Shown here piece after piece: positions 25,183 to 33,286 of a DNA stretch of 59,860 nucleotides; position 1 is the stretch's first letter, and every line of letters begins with the position of its first letter. The notes under the pieces are model-generated. The model made no database searches, was not told the DNA's origin, and saw only the letters and a program-made list of their open reading frames with translations. The DNA comes from Promethearchaeota archaeon (GTDB lineage: Archaea > Asgardarchaeota > Lokiarchaeia > Sigyniarchaeales > SOKP01): positions 1-59,860 of the forward strand of contig JAGXNO010000021.1 of NCBI GenBank assembly GCA_019894975.1, in the 5' to 3' direction. The translations under genes were made by a program, and so were the position numbers.

Positions 25183-25739
25183 ATGTCAGGGAAGGAACAA
25201 TATAAATTCAAGATAACATTATTCGGTCCAGGCGGAGTAGGGAAGACTTCTCTATTATTAAGGTACATTAAGGATTATTTTAGTGATGACCTTAAAAAGA
25301 CAATAGGAAGCAATTTCCTGATTAAAGATGTGGACATTGATGGCAAAAACGTCCGTTTGCTATTATGGGATAGCTTAATCTAAGATTCTTAGATTGCCCT
25401 AAAATTGGCGGACAACCACAATTTCACAAACTCAGGACCATATATTTTAAGGGTAGCAATGGCGCTTTAGGAGTTTTTGATTTATCGTCTAGTCAGACCC
25501 TTTTAAAAATACCAGGGTGGATTAGCTCTATCAAAAAAACGGTAAAAAAAACCATCCCTATGATTCTATTAGGTAATAAAGTCGATTTGGAGAGAGAAGT
25601 TGAGGTAGAAGAGGCGGAGGATTTAGCACAAAGATTAAGTTGTGATTATTTAGAAACTTCCGCTTTAACTGGTATAAATGTGGAAGAAGCATTTAAGAAG
25701 ATCGCTAGAGCATGTTTACAAGATGTAGGGGTAATATAG
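25183..25739 (+). CDS. Rab/Ras-like small GTPase interrupted by a 32-nt candidate intron
   Basis: Joined reading frame 25183-25371 plus 25404-25739 gives 174 residues. All G motifs are present: G1 GPGGVGKTS (15-23), G2 threonine in KKTIGS (T40), G3 WDIGGQ (62-67), G4 GNKVD (120-124), G5 ETSAL (147-151). The unspliced frame stops after WDSLI. Everything downstream of the insert is intact, without stops or frameshifts. In cells such GTPases act as switches, and Asgard genomes have many. No C-terminal prenylation-type cysteine motif is seen. It is either an mRNA spliced by the tRNA-type endonuclease or a very recently broken gene. The BHB geometry favours splicing. Confidence 0.85.
25372..25403 (+). 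other. Candidate BHB intron, 32 nt, inside the GTPase G3 motif
   Basis: Central helix 25366-25369 with 25398-25401 (U-A, G-U, G-C, G-C). 5' bulge 25370-25372 (AU^A) and 3' bulge 25402-25404 (AA^A). Inner helix G25373-C25397 and C25374-G25396, a UU bulge, then eight consecutive pairs 25377-25384 with 25388-25395 closed by an AUU loop. Outer helix A25365-U25405, a 2-nt bulge, then 25356-25362 with 25406-25412 including three G-U pairs. Cutting after the second nucleotide of each bulge removes 25372-25403 and joins TGG GAT to ATT GGC, restoring WDIGGQ. The cut sites predicted by structure and by protein homology agree exactly. Confidence 0.75.
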
Positions 25740-25755
25740 CCTAATATCTTAATTC

Positions 25756-26379
25756 CTAATCCTGAAGAATCTCTAATTTTTTAAGTTCTTTTACAAGATC
25801 TTCTTTATCTAAAAATTTGATACAGATAATTCCTAGTTCTCGAGCAGTGAGGATGTTGTTCATTCCATCATCAATAAAAACAATCTCTTCAGGTTTGCAT
25901 CCCGCTTTTTCAATTGAATACTCAAATATCTTTTTTGTGGGTTTGGTGACATGTACTTCATGAGATAAGATAAATTCATCGAAATATTTAAGAAAACCCC
26001 ATTTTTTGCTAATTAGATATTCCCAATGGCTGGAATTTATATTAGATAAGCAAAGTAGTTTGATTCTCTTATTTTGTTTAATCGTTTTTATCAGTTTAAC
26101 AATCTCTGGATTGAAACCCGCAATGATACTATTAAAGGCCTTAAAAAAGTTTTTTTGATCTAATTCACAAACCTGAAGCAAATCACAAGCTAAATGATAG
26201 AACTCCTCATCCCCTATCAAGCCTTGGTGGTATATATCAGACTGACGGAAAAACTCTAATATTATTTGCGTTTGGGGTTTGTTTAGAGGAGATTGGGTGA
26301 TAATGCTATTATAAAAATTCGAGAAATCTAAGTCAACAATTACGCCACCTAGATCGAAAATTATAGCTTTAACCATCAC
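25756..26379 (-). CDS. HAD-superfamily hydrolase (YihX/epoxide-hydrolase-like subgroup)
   Basis: 207 residues. Motif I is IIFDLGGVIVDLD (nucleophile aspartate with the GGV variant), motif II CLSNINSSHW, motif III lysine in THVTKPTKKIFEYS-like VTKPTKK, and motif IV VFIDDGMNNI. The GG-V-I variant and four-helix cap are typical of IA-subclass phosphatases or haloacid dehalogenase-like proteins. The substrate is unknown. It ends 17 bp after the GTPase stop, convergent, and lies 18 bp downstream of thrS on the same strand. Confidence 0.82.
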   Translation of the reverse strand: MMVKAIIFDLGGVIVDLDFSNFYNSIITQSPLNKPQTQIILEFFRQSDIYHQGLIGDEEFYHLACDLLQVCELDQKNFFKAFNSIIAGFNPEIVKLIKTIKQNKRIKLLCLSNINSSHWEYLISKKWGFLKYFDEFILSHEVHVTKPTKKIFEYSIEKAGCKPEEIVFIDDGMNNILTARELGIICIKFLDKEDLVKELKKLEILQD

Positions 26380-26397
26380 TATAGAATCCCAATTATT

Positions 26398-28458
26398 TTA
26401 TTTTCGAAAGAAAATTCTTGTTGAAAACCTTCTGAAGGGTTTCGGTAATTTATATCGAGGAAAATTCCTTGTATCATCTTCAAGCATTTCAAATAGGTTA
26501 TCTAATTTGATATCATTAATTTGTCTAGAAGTTTGCTTTTTTGGACCATAGGGTTCACCAATTAATCTCTTTCTTACTGAGATCGTTTGGTTATCTTGTT
26601 CTCTTTTACCCAGTATTAGTGTATAAGGTATCCAATCAATCTCAGATTGTCTTATTTTTTTACCTACGGTTTCTTCCCGATTGTCGAAGTCTGCTCTAAA
26701 TTGCTCACCATTGATTACATCCAGAATTGATTCTGCATATTCATTTTGATCATCTGACACAGTTATAATTCGCACTTGGATAGGAGATAACCAAGTTTTG
26801 AATCCTGGAACTATTGTATTCTTATTTCGTATAGCTGACTCAATCAGTCCCCACAAAATCCTTTCTATAGCACCAGTTGGAGAATTGTGAAGGATAATTG
26901 GATGCTTTATTTGACCATCTGTATCTGTGAAAGAAATATTGTATTTCTGTCGTTCTACGCCATCAGTATCTCTCATATATTCTAAGGAACTCTCTACATC
27001 TATTTGATTTGTGGCTAATGTAGCACTTTTACCTTGGGCTGAGAGTACATTTCTCTCAAATTTCAGAACATAATAGTAATATCTATTGTCCCACAGTTCT
27101 AATAAGGTAGGGTGCTTTTCTGATTTTATTAAATTAATAATCCAATCCTTATTTTCTTTATAAAAATCTCGTGTAGCTCTAAAAATAACATAACTCTTAA
27201 CACCTAAATCATTTTCAAGATTTTTTATTAATTCATATTGTTTTTTAAACTCGTCAATAGAAGATTCTAAATCTTTACACATTGTATGCATATCCGGCAT
27301 GGTAAATCCACGAAGTCGTCTTAATCCCGATAATTCTCCCTCTTGTTCACGTCGAAATGCATATTGTTCATACTCATAAGCCCTTAAAGGGAGGTATTGT
27401 GGTTTTAAATTCATCTGAGAGAATAAATCAAAAAGAAGAAAATCATTTGCATATCTTAATAGGTATCTATCTTTTCCAGATTCAACCCAATAACTCCTTG
27501 CAGGAAATCGAGCAGTTTGAGCTGTTAATTTCTTATTTTTTACAGTATACATAACAGGAGTATCTACTAAAATCGCACCAAAATCTATTAACCTATCTTC
27601 AATAAAGTTTTTCATAAGATTTTTCATCACTACCCCTTTAGGAAACCACCTTAGATTCCCTGCATCAGTGCTAGGATCAAAATCCACTAGTTCGAACTCT
27701 TTCATGACTTTTATGTGAGCAGGTTCAATGGCTTTATCAACAATTCTAGAACCTAATTCTGATTTTAGGAATGCAACATAGTTCTCATCTTTTATCTCTT
27801 TTGGGAGTATTAATTTGCGATTTTCATCAAAATTTAAATCTATTTCCTTCCCAGAAAGAGTTATTATTTTAAACACTGAATTTTTGAGTTCCTCCTCAGG
27901 TTTAATTGCCAATTTGACATCTCGGTACATTTCTGCTAATTCATGACCTAAACAACTGATTTTAAAGGATTTATACCAACCGAAAGGAGAAAATTTAGCT
28001 TCAATGCCCTTTTCCTCTAAAAGATTCGCAATTTTAGGACACACTTCCATCGCGTTTGCTTCATTACTAAGGAACTTGCTTAAATGCGCCCAAGGATATA
28101 CTAAAACTTTATCTACCCGATATTCATCCCTTTCTTTTATTAATTCTATTGACTTTCTTGGCTTCCCTTTGAGCTCCCCTTTTTCGATCTTTAGATTAAT
28201 ATTTCTTATTTCTTCATTCTTCTGTCTCACCTGCTCTGGAAATCCTGTAATTTGCAATATTGCAGATTCAATCTCTTCAGCACCTTGTTTTGCAATTAAA
28301 TCTGTATCATAGGTGTCTTGATCTTCAACGGATATATAACAAACTAAGATCAAGCCCTCCATTTTGATATAATCTTCTGCAAACTCTTGAGGATTGCTGG
28401 TAGCTTCTTTATTTTTGGTGACTTCAACATTCTTAGAATGGATTAGCAAGATTTTCAT
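26398..28458 (-). CDS. thrS: Threonyl-tRNA synthetase, archaeal type
   Basis: 686 residues. The N-terminal ~145 residues (MKILLIHSKNVEVTKNKEAT... YPWAHLSKFLS) are the archaeal DTD-like editing domain rather than the bacterial one. The class II core has FRREQEGELSGLRRLRGFTM-PDMH (motif 2) and a zinc-type site near RRLRGFTMPDMHTMC. Motif 3 is HNSPTGAIERI, where the usual G-S/G-hERh is modified. The C-terminal anticodon-binding domain follows (SPIQVRIITVSD... GEQFRADFD) and the usual KRLIGEPYGPKKQ. It lies 18 bp upstream of a HAD hydrolase. Confidence 0.93.
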   Translation of the reverse strand: MKILLIHSKNVEVTKNKEATSNPQEFAEDYIKMEGLILVCYISVEDQDTYDTDLIAKQGAEEIESAILQITGFPEQVRQKNEEIRNINLKIEKGELKGKPRKSIELIKERDEYRVDKVLVYPWAHLSKFLSNEANAMEVCPKIANLLEEKGIEAKFSPFGWYKSFKISCLGHELAEMYRDVKLAIKPEEELKNSVFKIITLSGKEIDLNFDENRKLILPKEIKDENYVAFLKSELGSRIVDKAIEPAHIKVMKEFELVDFDPSTDAGNLRWFPKGVVMKNLMKNFIEDRLIDFGAILVDTPVMYTVKNKKLTAQTARFPARSYWVESGKDRYLLRYANDFLLFDLFSQMNLKPQYLPLRAYEYEQYAFRREQEGELSGLRRLRGFTMPDMHTMCKDLESSIDEFKKQYELIKNLENDLGVKSYVIFRATRDFYKENKDWIINLIKSEKHPTLLELWDNRYYYYVLKFERNVLSAQGKSATLATNQIDVESSLEYMRDTDGVERQKYNISFTDTDGQIKHPIILHNSPTGAIERILWGLIESAIRNKNTIVPGFKTWLSPIQVRIITVSDDQNEYAESILDVINGEQFRADFDNREETVGKKIRQSEIDWIPYTLILGKREQDNQTISVRKRLIGEPYGPKKQTSRQINDIKLDNLFEMLEDDTRNFPRYKLPKPFRRFSTRIFFRK

Positions 28459-28583
28459 GATAGATCATTTTTTTTGCGTGGTAATTAATACCTTATAATA
28501 AATTCTAAATACTTTTCTTACTTTTGATATATAATTATATACTTAATTCAAATTAATTTTTACTAGAATTTATCTCTATATTT

Positions 28584-29192
28584 ATGAATCTTGAAAAAAT
28601 TTTTAAAGAAATATCCAATTCATTAGACGTTTTATACCATGATAGAGAAAAAATTCTGCATTTATCTCGTGATATTGTGCGAGACTGTAGCATAGGTATA
28701 AAAAACATCCACCGTCAAGAAGGAGAAAAATTTCAAGATAAAGTAAATGTTATAAAATCTAATCTTGGGAATTTAGTTAAATTAGTGAATAGCAATCCGG
28801 GTCTTTTTTCTACATATCTGAAAACTCCAGAGCAAGAGTATACCGAATTAGTTGCTTTTCATGCCATAATTAATAATAAAGACATTCCCACACCCTCAGA
28901 AATGAAGATAAATCCTCTGAATTTCGCATTAGGTTTAGCAGATGTCATTGGGGAGTTGAGAAGGTATGCTTTGGACAACATACGAAATGATAACATTGAA
29001 GGATTGAATAATATTTTAGAAAACATGGACGAAATATATACTTATCTCTTTTCTATCGATTATCCCGTAGGAGTTACTAAAGATCTAAGACACAAAGTTG
29101 ATGTAGCACGAAGCATTATTGAAAAGACTAGGGGAGATGTGACTTTAGCTATTCAAATGAATGATTTAAAGAAATGTTTTGAAAATGAATGA
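28584..29192 (+). CDS. Translin-family protein
   Basis: 202 residues, all helical. It has the translin/TRAX pattern: an N-terminal REKILHLSRDIVRDCSIGIK followed by IHRQ, a central QEYTELVAFHAIIN helix, a LGLADVIGELRRYALDNI helix and a final helix LRHKVDVARSIIEKTRGDVT. Eukaryotic translin/TRAX (C3PO) is an RNA/ssDNA-binding octamer with RNase activity in TRAX. Archaeal members can be active RNases. Its 3' end overlaps the ribL start by 14 nt, so it is translated together with flavin genes. Confidence 0.82.
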   Translation: MNLEKIFKEISNSLDVLYHDREKILHLSRDIVRDCSIGIKNIHRQEGEKFQDKVNVIKSNLGNLVKLVNSNPGLFSTYLKTPEQEYTELVAFHAIINNKDIPTPSEMKINPLNFALGLADVIGELRRYALDNIRNDNIEGLNNILENMDEIYTYLFSIDYPVGVTKDLRHKVDVARSIIEKTRGDVTLAIQMNDLKKCFENE

Positions 29193-29643
29193 AACTAAGA
29201 AAAGAATACTTGTAGCCGGAACTTTTGATCTTATTCACGCGGGGCATATTTATCTCATAAATGAAGCTGCAAAATTAGGTGACGTTTATGTTATAGTAGC
29301 AACAGATAGAAATCGTGAGTTGTTTTCAGGTGAAAGCCCAATCATTCCTCAAGAACAAAGATTAGAAATTATTAGAAACCTAAAAAATGTGAAAGAAGCA
29401 AGATTAGGAAGAAATGATAACGACACTCTTAAAACGGTAAAAGAAATACATCCAGATATAATTCTCCTTGGTCCAGATCAAAGATATAGTATTAAAATAC
29501 TCAGTAAAGGGCTTAAAGAAATAGGACAAGAACATATCGAAGTGAAAAGACTAAAAAAATACTATGATAAATATAAGCTACATAGCTCAAGCTTAATAAA
29601 ACAAAAAATTATTGAACGATCAAAAAAAAATAATAAAAGATGA
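29179..29643 (+). CDS. ribL: FAD synthetase, archaeal RibL type
   Basis: 154 residues. Adenylyltransferase of the nucleotidyltransferase superfamily that makes FAD from FMN. It contains GTFDLIHAGHIYLINEAAKL with the HxGH ATP motif (HAGH), and LLGPDQRY in place of the ISSS-type region, as in archaeal RibL. C-terminal KLHSSSLIKQKI is the SSTxIR-like motif. It overlaps translin by 14 nt and ribK by 4 nt, a strong case for an operon in which FAD synthesis follows FMN synthesis. Confidence 0.85.
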   Translation: MKMNETKKRILVAGTFDLIHAGHIYLINEAAKLGDVYVIVATDRNRELFSGESPIIPQEQRLEIIRNLKNVKEARLGRNDNDTLKTVKEIHPDIILLGPDQRYSIKILSKGLKEIGQEHIEVKRLKKYYDKYKLHSSSLIKQKIIERSKKNNKR

Positions 29644-30365
29644 TAATAATGGATGAAGAAGAAATTCCACCAGACCATTACGCAAATTGGTTTGCACTCT
29701 TTCATCTTTGCCAAAATATAGGTAGTCAGAAAGCAATTCATATGAGCAGTGTTGAGTTTGCTAAGATAATCAATTTATCTCAACAAACAGCATCTAGAAG
29801 ATTAAATCAATTAGAGGAAATTGATTGGATAAAGCGAAAAACAATTGGAAAAGGACAGAGAATTAAGATTACTAAAAAAGGAGCTGATGTTATGCTAACA
29901 ATGTACAAAAATTTAAAACAAATTCTTGAAGAAATCTTAATTGTAGGTGAAGTAACAGAGGGTATGGGAGAAGGTGGATATTATGTTAGAATTCAAGAGT
30001 ACTATATTCAATTTAAAGAGAAATTAGGATTTAAACCTTGGTATGGAACACTAAATTTACAATTTAATGATCTTAATAAAGAATTGCTGGAAGAAAGCTT
30101 AAATAATCAGATTCCAGTTAGAATTGAAGGTTTTGAAAAAGAGAACGGAGAATATGGAAAGCGTACCTATGGATCAGTTGATTGTTATAAATGTATAATA
30201 TCTTGTCTAGATAACCAGGAAAAAAAAATAAACGCAGCCATCTTAAGAATTAAAAGAACACACCACAAAAAAAATATTATTGAGATTATTGCAGAACCTT
30301 ATCTAAGAGAGATATTGAAGTTAAAAGATGGAGATAGAATTAGAATAGAATTCTCAAAAAAATAA
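29640..30365 (+). CDS. ribK: CTP-dependent riboflavin kinase with N-terminal HTH (RbkR type)
   Basis: 241 residues. An N-terminal winged helix (FAKIINLSQQTASRRLNQLE, then IKRKTIGKGQRIKITKKG) is followed by the riboflavin kinase domain with VGEVTEGMGEGGYYVRIQEY, GFKPWYGTLNLQ and a C-terminal ILKLKDGDRIRIEF. This architecture is the archaeal bifunctional RbkR, a CTP-dependent kinase that can also repress transcription of riboflavin genes. Start may be ATG 29640, overlapping the ribL stop by 4 nt, or the ATG 9 nt later. Confidence 0.9.
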   Translation: MIIMDEEEIPPDHYANWFALFHLCQNIGSQKAIHMSSVEFAKIINLSQQTASRRLNQLEEIDWIKRKTIGKGQRIKITKKGADVMLTMYKNLKQILEEILIVGEVTEGMGEGGYYVRIQEYYIQFKEKLGFKPWYGTLNLQFNDLNKELLEESLNNQIPVRIEGFEKENGEYGKRTYGSVDCYKCIISCLDNQEKKINAAILRIKRTHHKKNIIEIIAEPYLREILKLKDGDRIRIEFSKK

Positions 30366-30383
30366 GTAGAACAATCTAATTTA

Positions 30384-31013
30384 CTAGATCTTTTGAATAC
30401 TTTCGTTTTTGTTTATTTGGCTATAGATCCGTGTTATCCTAAATACTAAAGTTGCAATAACTAACCACATGAAGATAAATAGGAATACTTGCATGTAACC
30501 ATAAAAGAAAGAGATTAGCATTGTTAAAAATAAATAAAAAAGTCTTTCAGACCTAGCCATCAGTCCAATGTCGAAATCTCCTTTGAAGATAACTTCTGCT
30601 CTTGCTCTGGTGTAACTAATCATAATAGAGGTAAAAAAAGAAATAAAAACTATCAATTTCATATCAAACCATTCCCATAAGACTTGATCTTTACTAAAAA
30701 TAAGGAGACCGAAGAAAATAAAGAATTCTGAAAATCTGTCCATGAATGAATCAATGAAACCACCGAACTTTGTTGCTGTATTAGTTAAACGGGCGATTGC
30801 TCCATCGCACCCATCCATAATTCCCGTAATAAACACAAAAATTGAAAAATATAAAAGATTTCGAAAACATACTAAAGATATAAAGCTGAAAAAAGAAAAA
30901 AGAAGCATTATAATCGTAGCTAAGTTTGGTGTGACTCTAAGTTTAATTAAACCTTTTGCGATTAGATTTACCAACCACCTAAAAATTTTTCTTACTCGAA
31001 ACTGAGAAGGCAT
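30384..31013 (-). CDS. CDP-alcohol phosphatidyltransferase family protein
   Basis: 209 residues with about six membrane helices. The family motif D-G-x2-A-R-x8-G-x3-D-x3-D reads DGCDGAIARLTNTATKFGGF then IDSFMDR. Archaeal members make archaetidyl-inositol phosphate, archaetidyl-glycerol phosphate or archaetidyl-serine; which one cannot be decided. It acts at the cytoplasmic face of the membrane. It is convergent with ribK, with an 18-bp gap. Confidence 0.85.
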   Translation of the reverse strand: MPSQFRVRKIFRWLVNLIAKGLIKLRVTPNLATIIMLLFSFFSFISLVCFRNLLYFSIFVFITGIMDGCDGAIARLTNTATKFGGFIDSFMDRFSEFFIFFGLLIFSKDQVLWEWFDMKLIVFISFFTSIMISYTRARAEVIFKGDFDIGLMARSERLFYLFLTMLISFFYGYMQVFLFIFMWLVIATLVFRITRIYSQINKNESIQKI

Positions 31014-31136
31014 GTTTTATATCGTTTTATAGGATAAATTAAAATATATTTAGCATTATAAAATAACATAGTTTTTTTATTTTGATTATTTTAACTATAT
31101 AAATATTCACACACACAACAAAGAGATTGGAAGGAT

Positions 31137-31442
31137 TTGAAATTACGCTTAATTTTGAAAACCAAAACCAAGAAAAATAAAGATATAATTCTAAAATTTA
31201 ATATTGCTCCAAGTAAACATATCGGTTTTATCAATTTCATAAATCTAGCTCATGGTCAAGATCTACCTATCGAAATATCTTTTGAAAAAATTTCAAAATC
31301 TGGTGAGCGAGACGAAAGCAAAATTGTTGGGCAATTTAAACTACAGGGAAAAGCGGATTTAAAGCTATCTGAATTAGAAGAAGAAATTCAAGACGCAGAG
31401 CGTAAGAAGAAAAAACTCCAACAAAAACGAAAACAGCAGTAA
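31137..31442 (+). CDS. Small basic protein with C-terminal coiled coil, unknown
   Basis: 101 residues: a beta-rich first part (KLRLILKTKTKKNKDIILKF ... FINLAHGQDLPIEISFEKI) and a charged helix (DLKLSELEEEIQDAERKKKK). The TTG at 31137 is the only usable start. GGAAGGA ends just 1 nt before it, too close for a standard SD, so initiation could be leaderless. No family is recognised. It lies 21 bp upstream of the GHMP kinase. Confidence 0.5.
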   Translation: MKLRLILKTKTKKNKDIILKFNIAPSKHIGFINFINLAHGQDLPIEISFEKISKSGERDESKIVGQFKLQGKADLKLSELEEEIQDAERKKKKLQQKRKQQ

Positions 31443-31463
31443 ATTTATCGTCATTCTTATTCT

Positions 31464-32450
31464 ATGGAATCGATTGTTAATCCTATATATCAAACACTAT
31501 TTGTTATGAAATCTAAAGTTTCTTTAAAAGTTCCTGGCCGAATTTGCTTAATGGGAGATAAGGTTGATCTGTTGGGTAAACCCGTTATTGGAATGGCTAT
31601 TAATTTAATGATGACGATTAATTATGAAGAAAGAACAGATGAAAAGATTGAATTCTACAGTCATGACACAAAAGAAAGAGTGAAATTTATATTAGGAGAG
31701 TCCCCTCCTAAAAATATTGATCTTGCTTATTGGAGTGTTTTATATGAAAGATTGAAGCATCATATTAGAAAAGGATTTTACATTGATGTGAGTTCCGAAA
31801 TTCCGATCGGGGCGGGATTATCCACATCCGCAGCACTTTCTATAGGATTTATTAAGGCATTAAATCAAGCTCTTGATCTGGGCCTTTCAAATGGGGAAAT
31901 TGCGGAATTGGCATATTTAGGTGAAAATCACGATCTTGGTATTCAGTGTGGTAGACTCGATCAATATACTGAAGTATATGGGGGAATAGTCTTTATTCAG
32001 ACTGATGAGAATCCTAGTGTAGAATATTTAGATGTAGGAAGTTTACCTATAGTTGTTGGAGATTCCATGGAAGATAGGAAGGCTTCATTGATATTAAACA
32101 GAGTTAAAGCTCAGATTAAGAAAAAAGATTCAACCACGCTAAAAGCATTTACAATAATAGAGAAATGTGTTTATGAAGCTAAAGATGCTCTGTTACAAAA
32201 AAACTATAGCAAATTAGGAAAATTGATGGATATTCAACAAGAGCAAGAGAGAATTATTAAAGCCAGCACCGAAAAGATTGATGATTTATGTAATGCTGCA
32301 AAAAATGCCGGGGCTTTAGGTGCTAAACAAATGGGTGCTGGAGGAGGAGGCTGTATAGTTGCAATAGCACCTGGAAATCAAGAAGAAGTCGCCAAAGCAA
32401 TCAATCATGCTGGTGGTAGAGCTTGGATATTTGATATATTTAGATATTAG
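31464..32450 (+). CDS. GHMP-family small-molecule kinase (galactokinase/mevalonate kinase-like)
   Basis: 328 residues. The N-terminal motif KVPGRICLMGDKVDLLGKPV and the ATP loop IPIGAGLSTSAALSIGF are characteristic GHMP motifs 1 and 2. Motif 3 is AKQMGAGGGGCIVA near the C-terminus. The E-x-CGRLDQ segment (GIQCGRLDQYTEVYGG) is close to sugar kinases, but mevalonate or heptose-type substrates cannot be excluded. Translation may start at ATG 31464 or at the ATG at 31506, which lies closer to the conserved domain. It overlaps the end of the CheD gene by 4 nt (convergent). Confidence 0.75.
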   Translation: MESIVNPIYQTLFVMKSKVSLKVPGRICLMGDKVDLLGKPVIGMAINLMMTINYEERTDEKIEFYSHDTKERVKFILGESPPKNIDLAYWSVLYERLKHHIRKGFYIDVSSEIPIGAGLSTSAALSIGFIKALNQALDLGLSNGEIAELAYLGENHDLGIQCGRLDQYTEVYGGIVFIQTDENPSVEYLDVGSLPIVVGDSMEDRKASLILNRVKAQIKKKDSTTLKAFTIIEKCVYEAKDALLQKNYSKLGKLMDIQQEQERIIKASTEKIDDLCNAAKNAGALGAKQMGAGGGGCIVAIAPGNQEEVAKAINHAGGRAWIFDIFRY

Positions 32451-32941
32451 GCAATAGATTCTTGAATAATTTTTCTATATTGAAATTCCCATGACTTTCG
32501 AACATACAATGTATCATTTATTGTATCATAGACAATGGATCGTTCACTTAATCCTCCTGTATCCTCTGCATCAATCTCTATATCTAATGATTTTAATTCT
32601 TTTTTAACTACATCTAAGTTTTCCTGATAAGTCAGATCATAATCTAAGAATAACTTAGCCCCACCAACTATTAAAGCTCTGATATTTGACTCGTCTGCCC
32701 CATTATATATTAAATTATCATATAAATCCTTTACTGAAGTATCAGCGAAGGTATGAGGAAATAATAAATGGTAACCTTGTTTTGAAGCTGATGAGTCTGG
32801 TAAAGATATATGCGACATAGCAAATATATTATTTATTGGATCTTTAAGAATGAGACCTATACTTGACCCTAACCCCTCAATAGAAAATTTATTGCCATGG
32901 ATTGTATTGTCAAAAGAATTTATTAAACCATAATATCCCAT
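32447..32941 (-). CDS. cheD: CheD-like domain with catalytic Cys replaced by Ser
   Basis: 164 residues from ATG 32941. CheD deamidates chemoreceptor glutamines in bacteria and archaea. The fold motifs are clear: EGLGSSIGLILKDP, AMSHISLPDS, YHLLFPHTFADTSVKDL, LIVGGAKLF and IDAEDTGGLSERS. The nucleophile position (GLGSC in active CheD) is S27, and the active-site threonine is I21, while H44 is kept. It is therefore probably not a normal deamidase. The domain is the C-terminal part of an open frame that continues upstream into CheR, interrupted by one TAA. Confidence 0.82.
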   Translation of the reverse strand: MGYYGLINSFDNTIHGNKFSIEGLGSSIGLILKDPINNIFAMSHISLPDSSASKQGYHLLFPHTFADTSVKDLYDNLIYNGADESNIRALIVGGAKLFLDYDLTYQENLDVVKKELKSLDIEIDAEDTGGLSERSIVYDTINDTLYVRKSWEFQYRKIIQESIA

Positions 32942-33286
32942 CGGGATAATGTATTCCTTCTTGCTATTTGTTTTTTCAACTCGATCATACCTTTTTTCAT
33001 CAAACGGAGGTATAATTTCCTTTTTTTCCTCTCTAAGTTCAATTTCCTTCGAATTAATATTATTTTTTATTTCTCCTTGAATTACTTTCCTAGAGTACTG
33101 TCCTATATGATTTAAACGATCCTGTAACTGTCTTTCTTTTTGTTCTATTACTTGCTCTCGTTTTTCTAATCGTTTCTTTAGTTGTTCTAATGACTGTTTC
33201 TTATTATCGATCTGTCTTTCTTTTTCCTTTGAATTAGTATAAGATTTCTGTATTTTTTTTCTCTGTATTTCTAATTTTTCCCTTTC
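32942..33286 (-). other. Open coiled-coil frame joining CheR to CheD, no start codon
   Basis: 115 sense codons on the minus strand, in frame with CheD downstream and CheR upstream, contain no ATG, GTG or TTG before the CheD ATG. The translation (KLEIQRKKIQKSYTNSKEKE..., then LEQLKKRLEKREQVIEQKER) continues the heptad pattern of the CheR C-terminus across the single TAA at 33287-33289. It is read either by readthrough, or not at all if the TAA is a recent nonsense mutation or a sequencing error. Confidence 0.6.

Noticed and set aside
25366..25406. Translational bypassing (ribosome hop) over the 32-nt GTPase insert
   Set aside because: Bypassing as in phage T4 gene 60 uses matching take-off and landing codons. 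The codon before the gap is GAT and the one before the resumption point is AAA, so no match exists, whereas the BHB geometry fits exactly.
25183..25739. Calling the GTPase a plain pseudogene
   Set aside because: No other lesion occurs in 174 codons, all five G motifs are intact, the SD is strong, and the insert ends coincide with BHB cleavage sites. A pseudogene is still possible but is not the best explanation.
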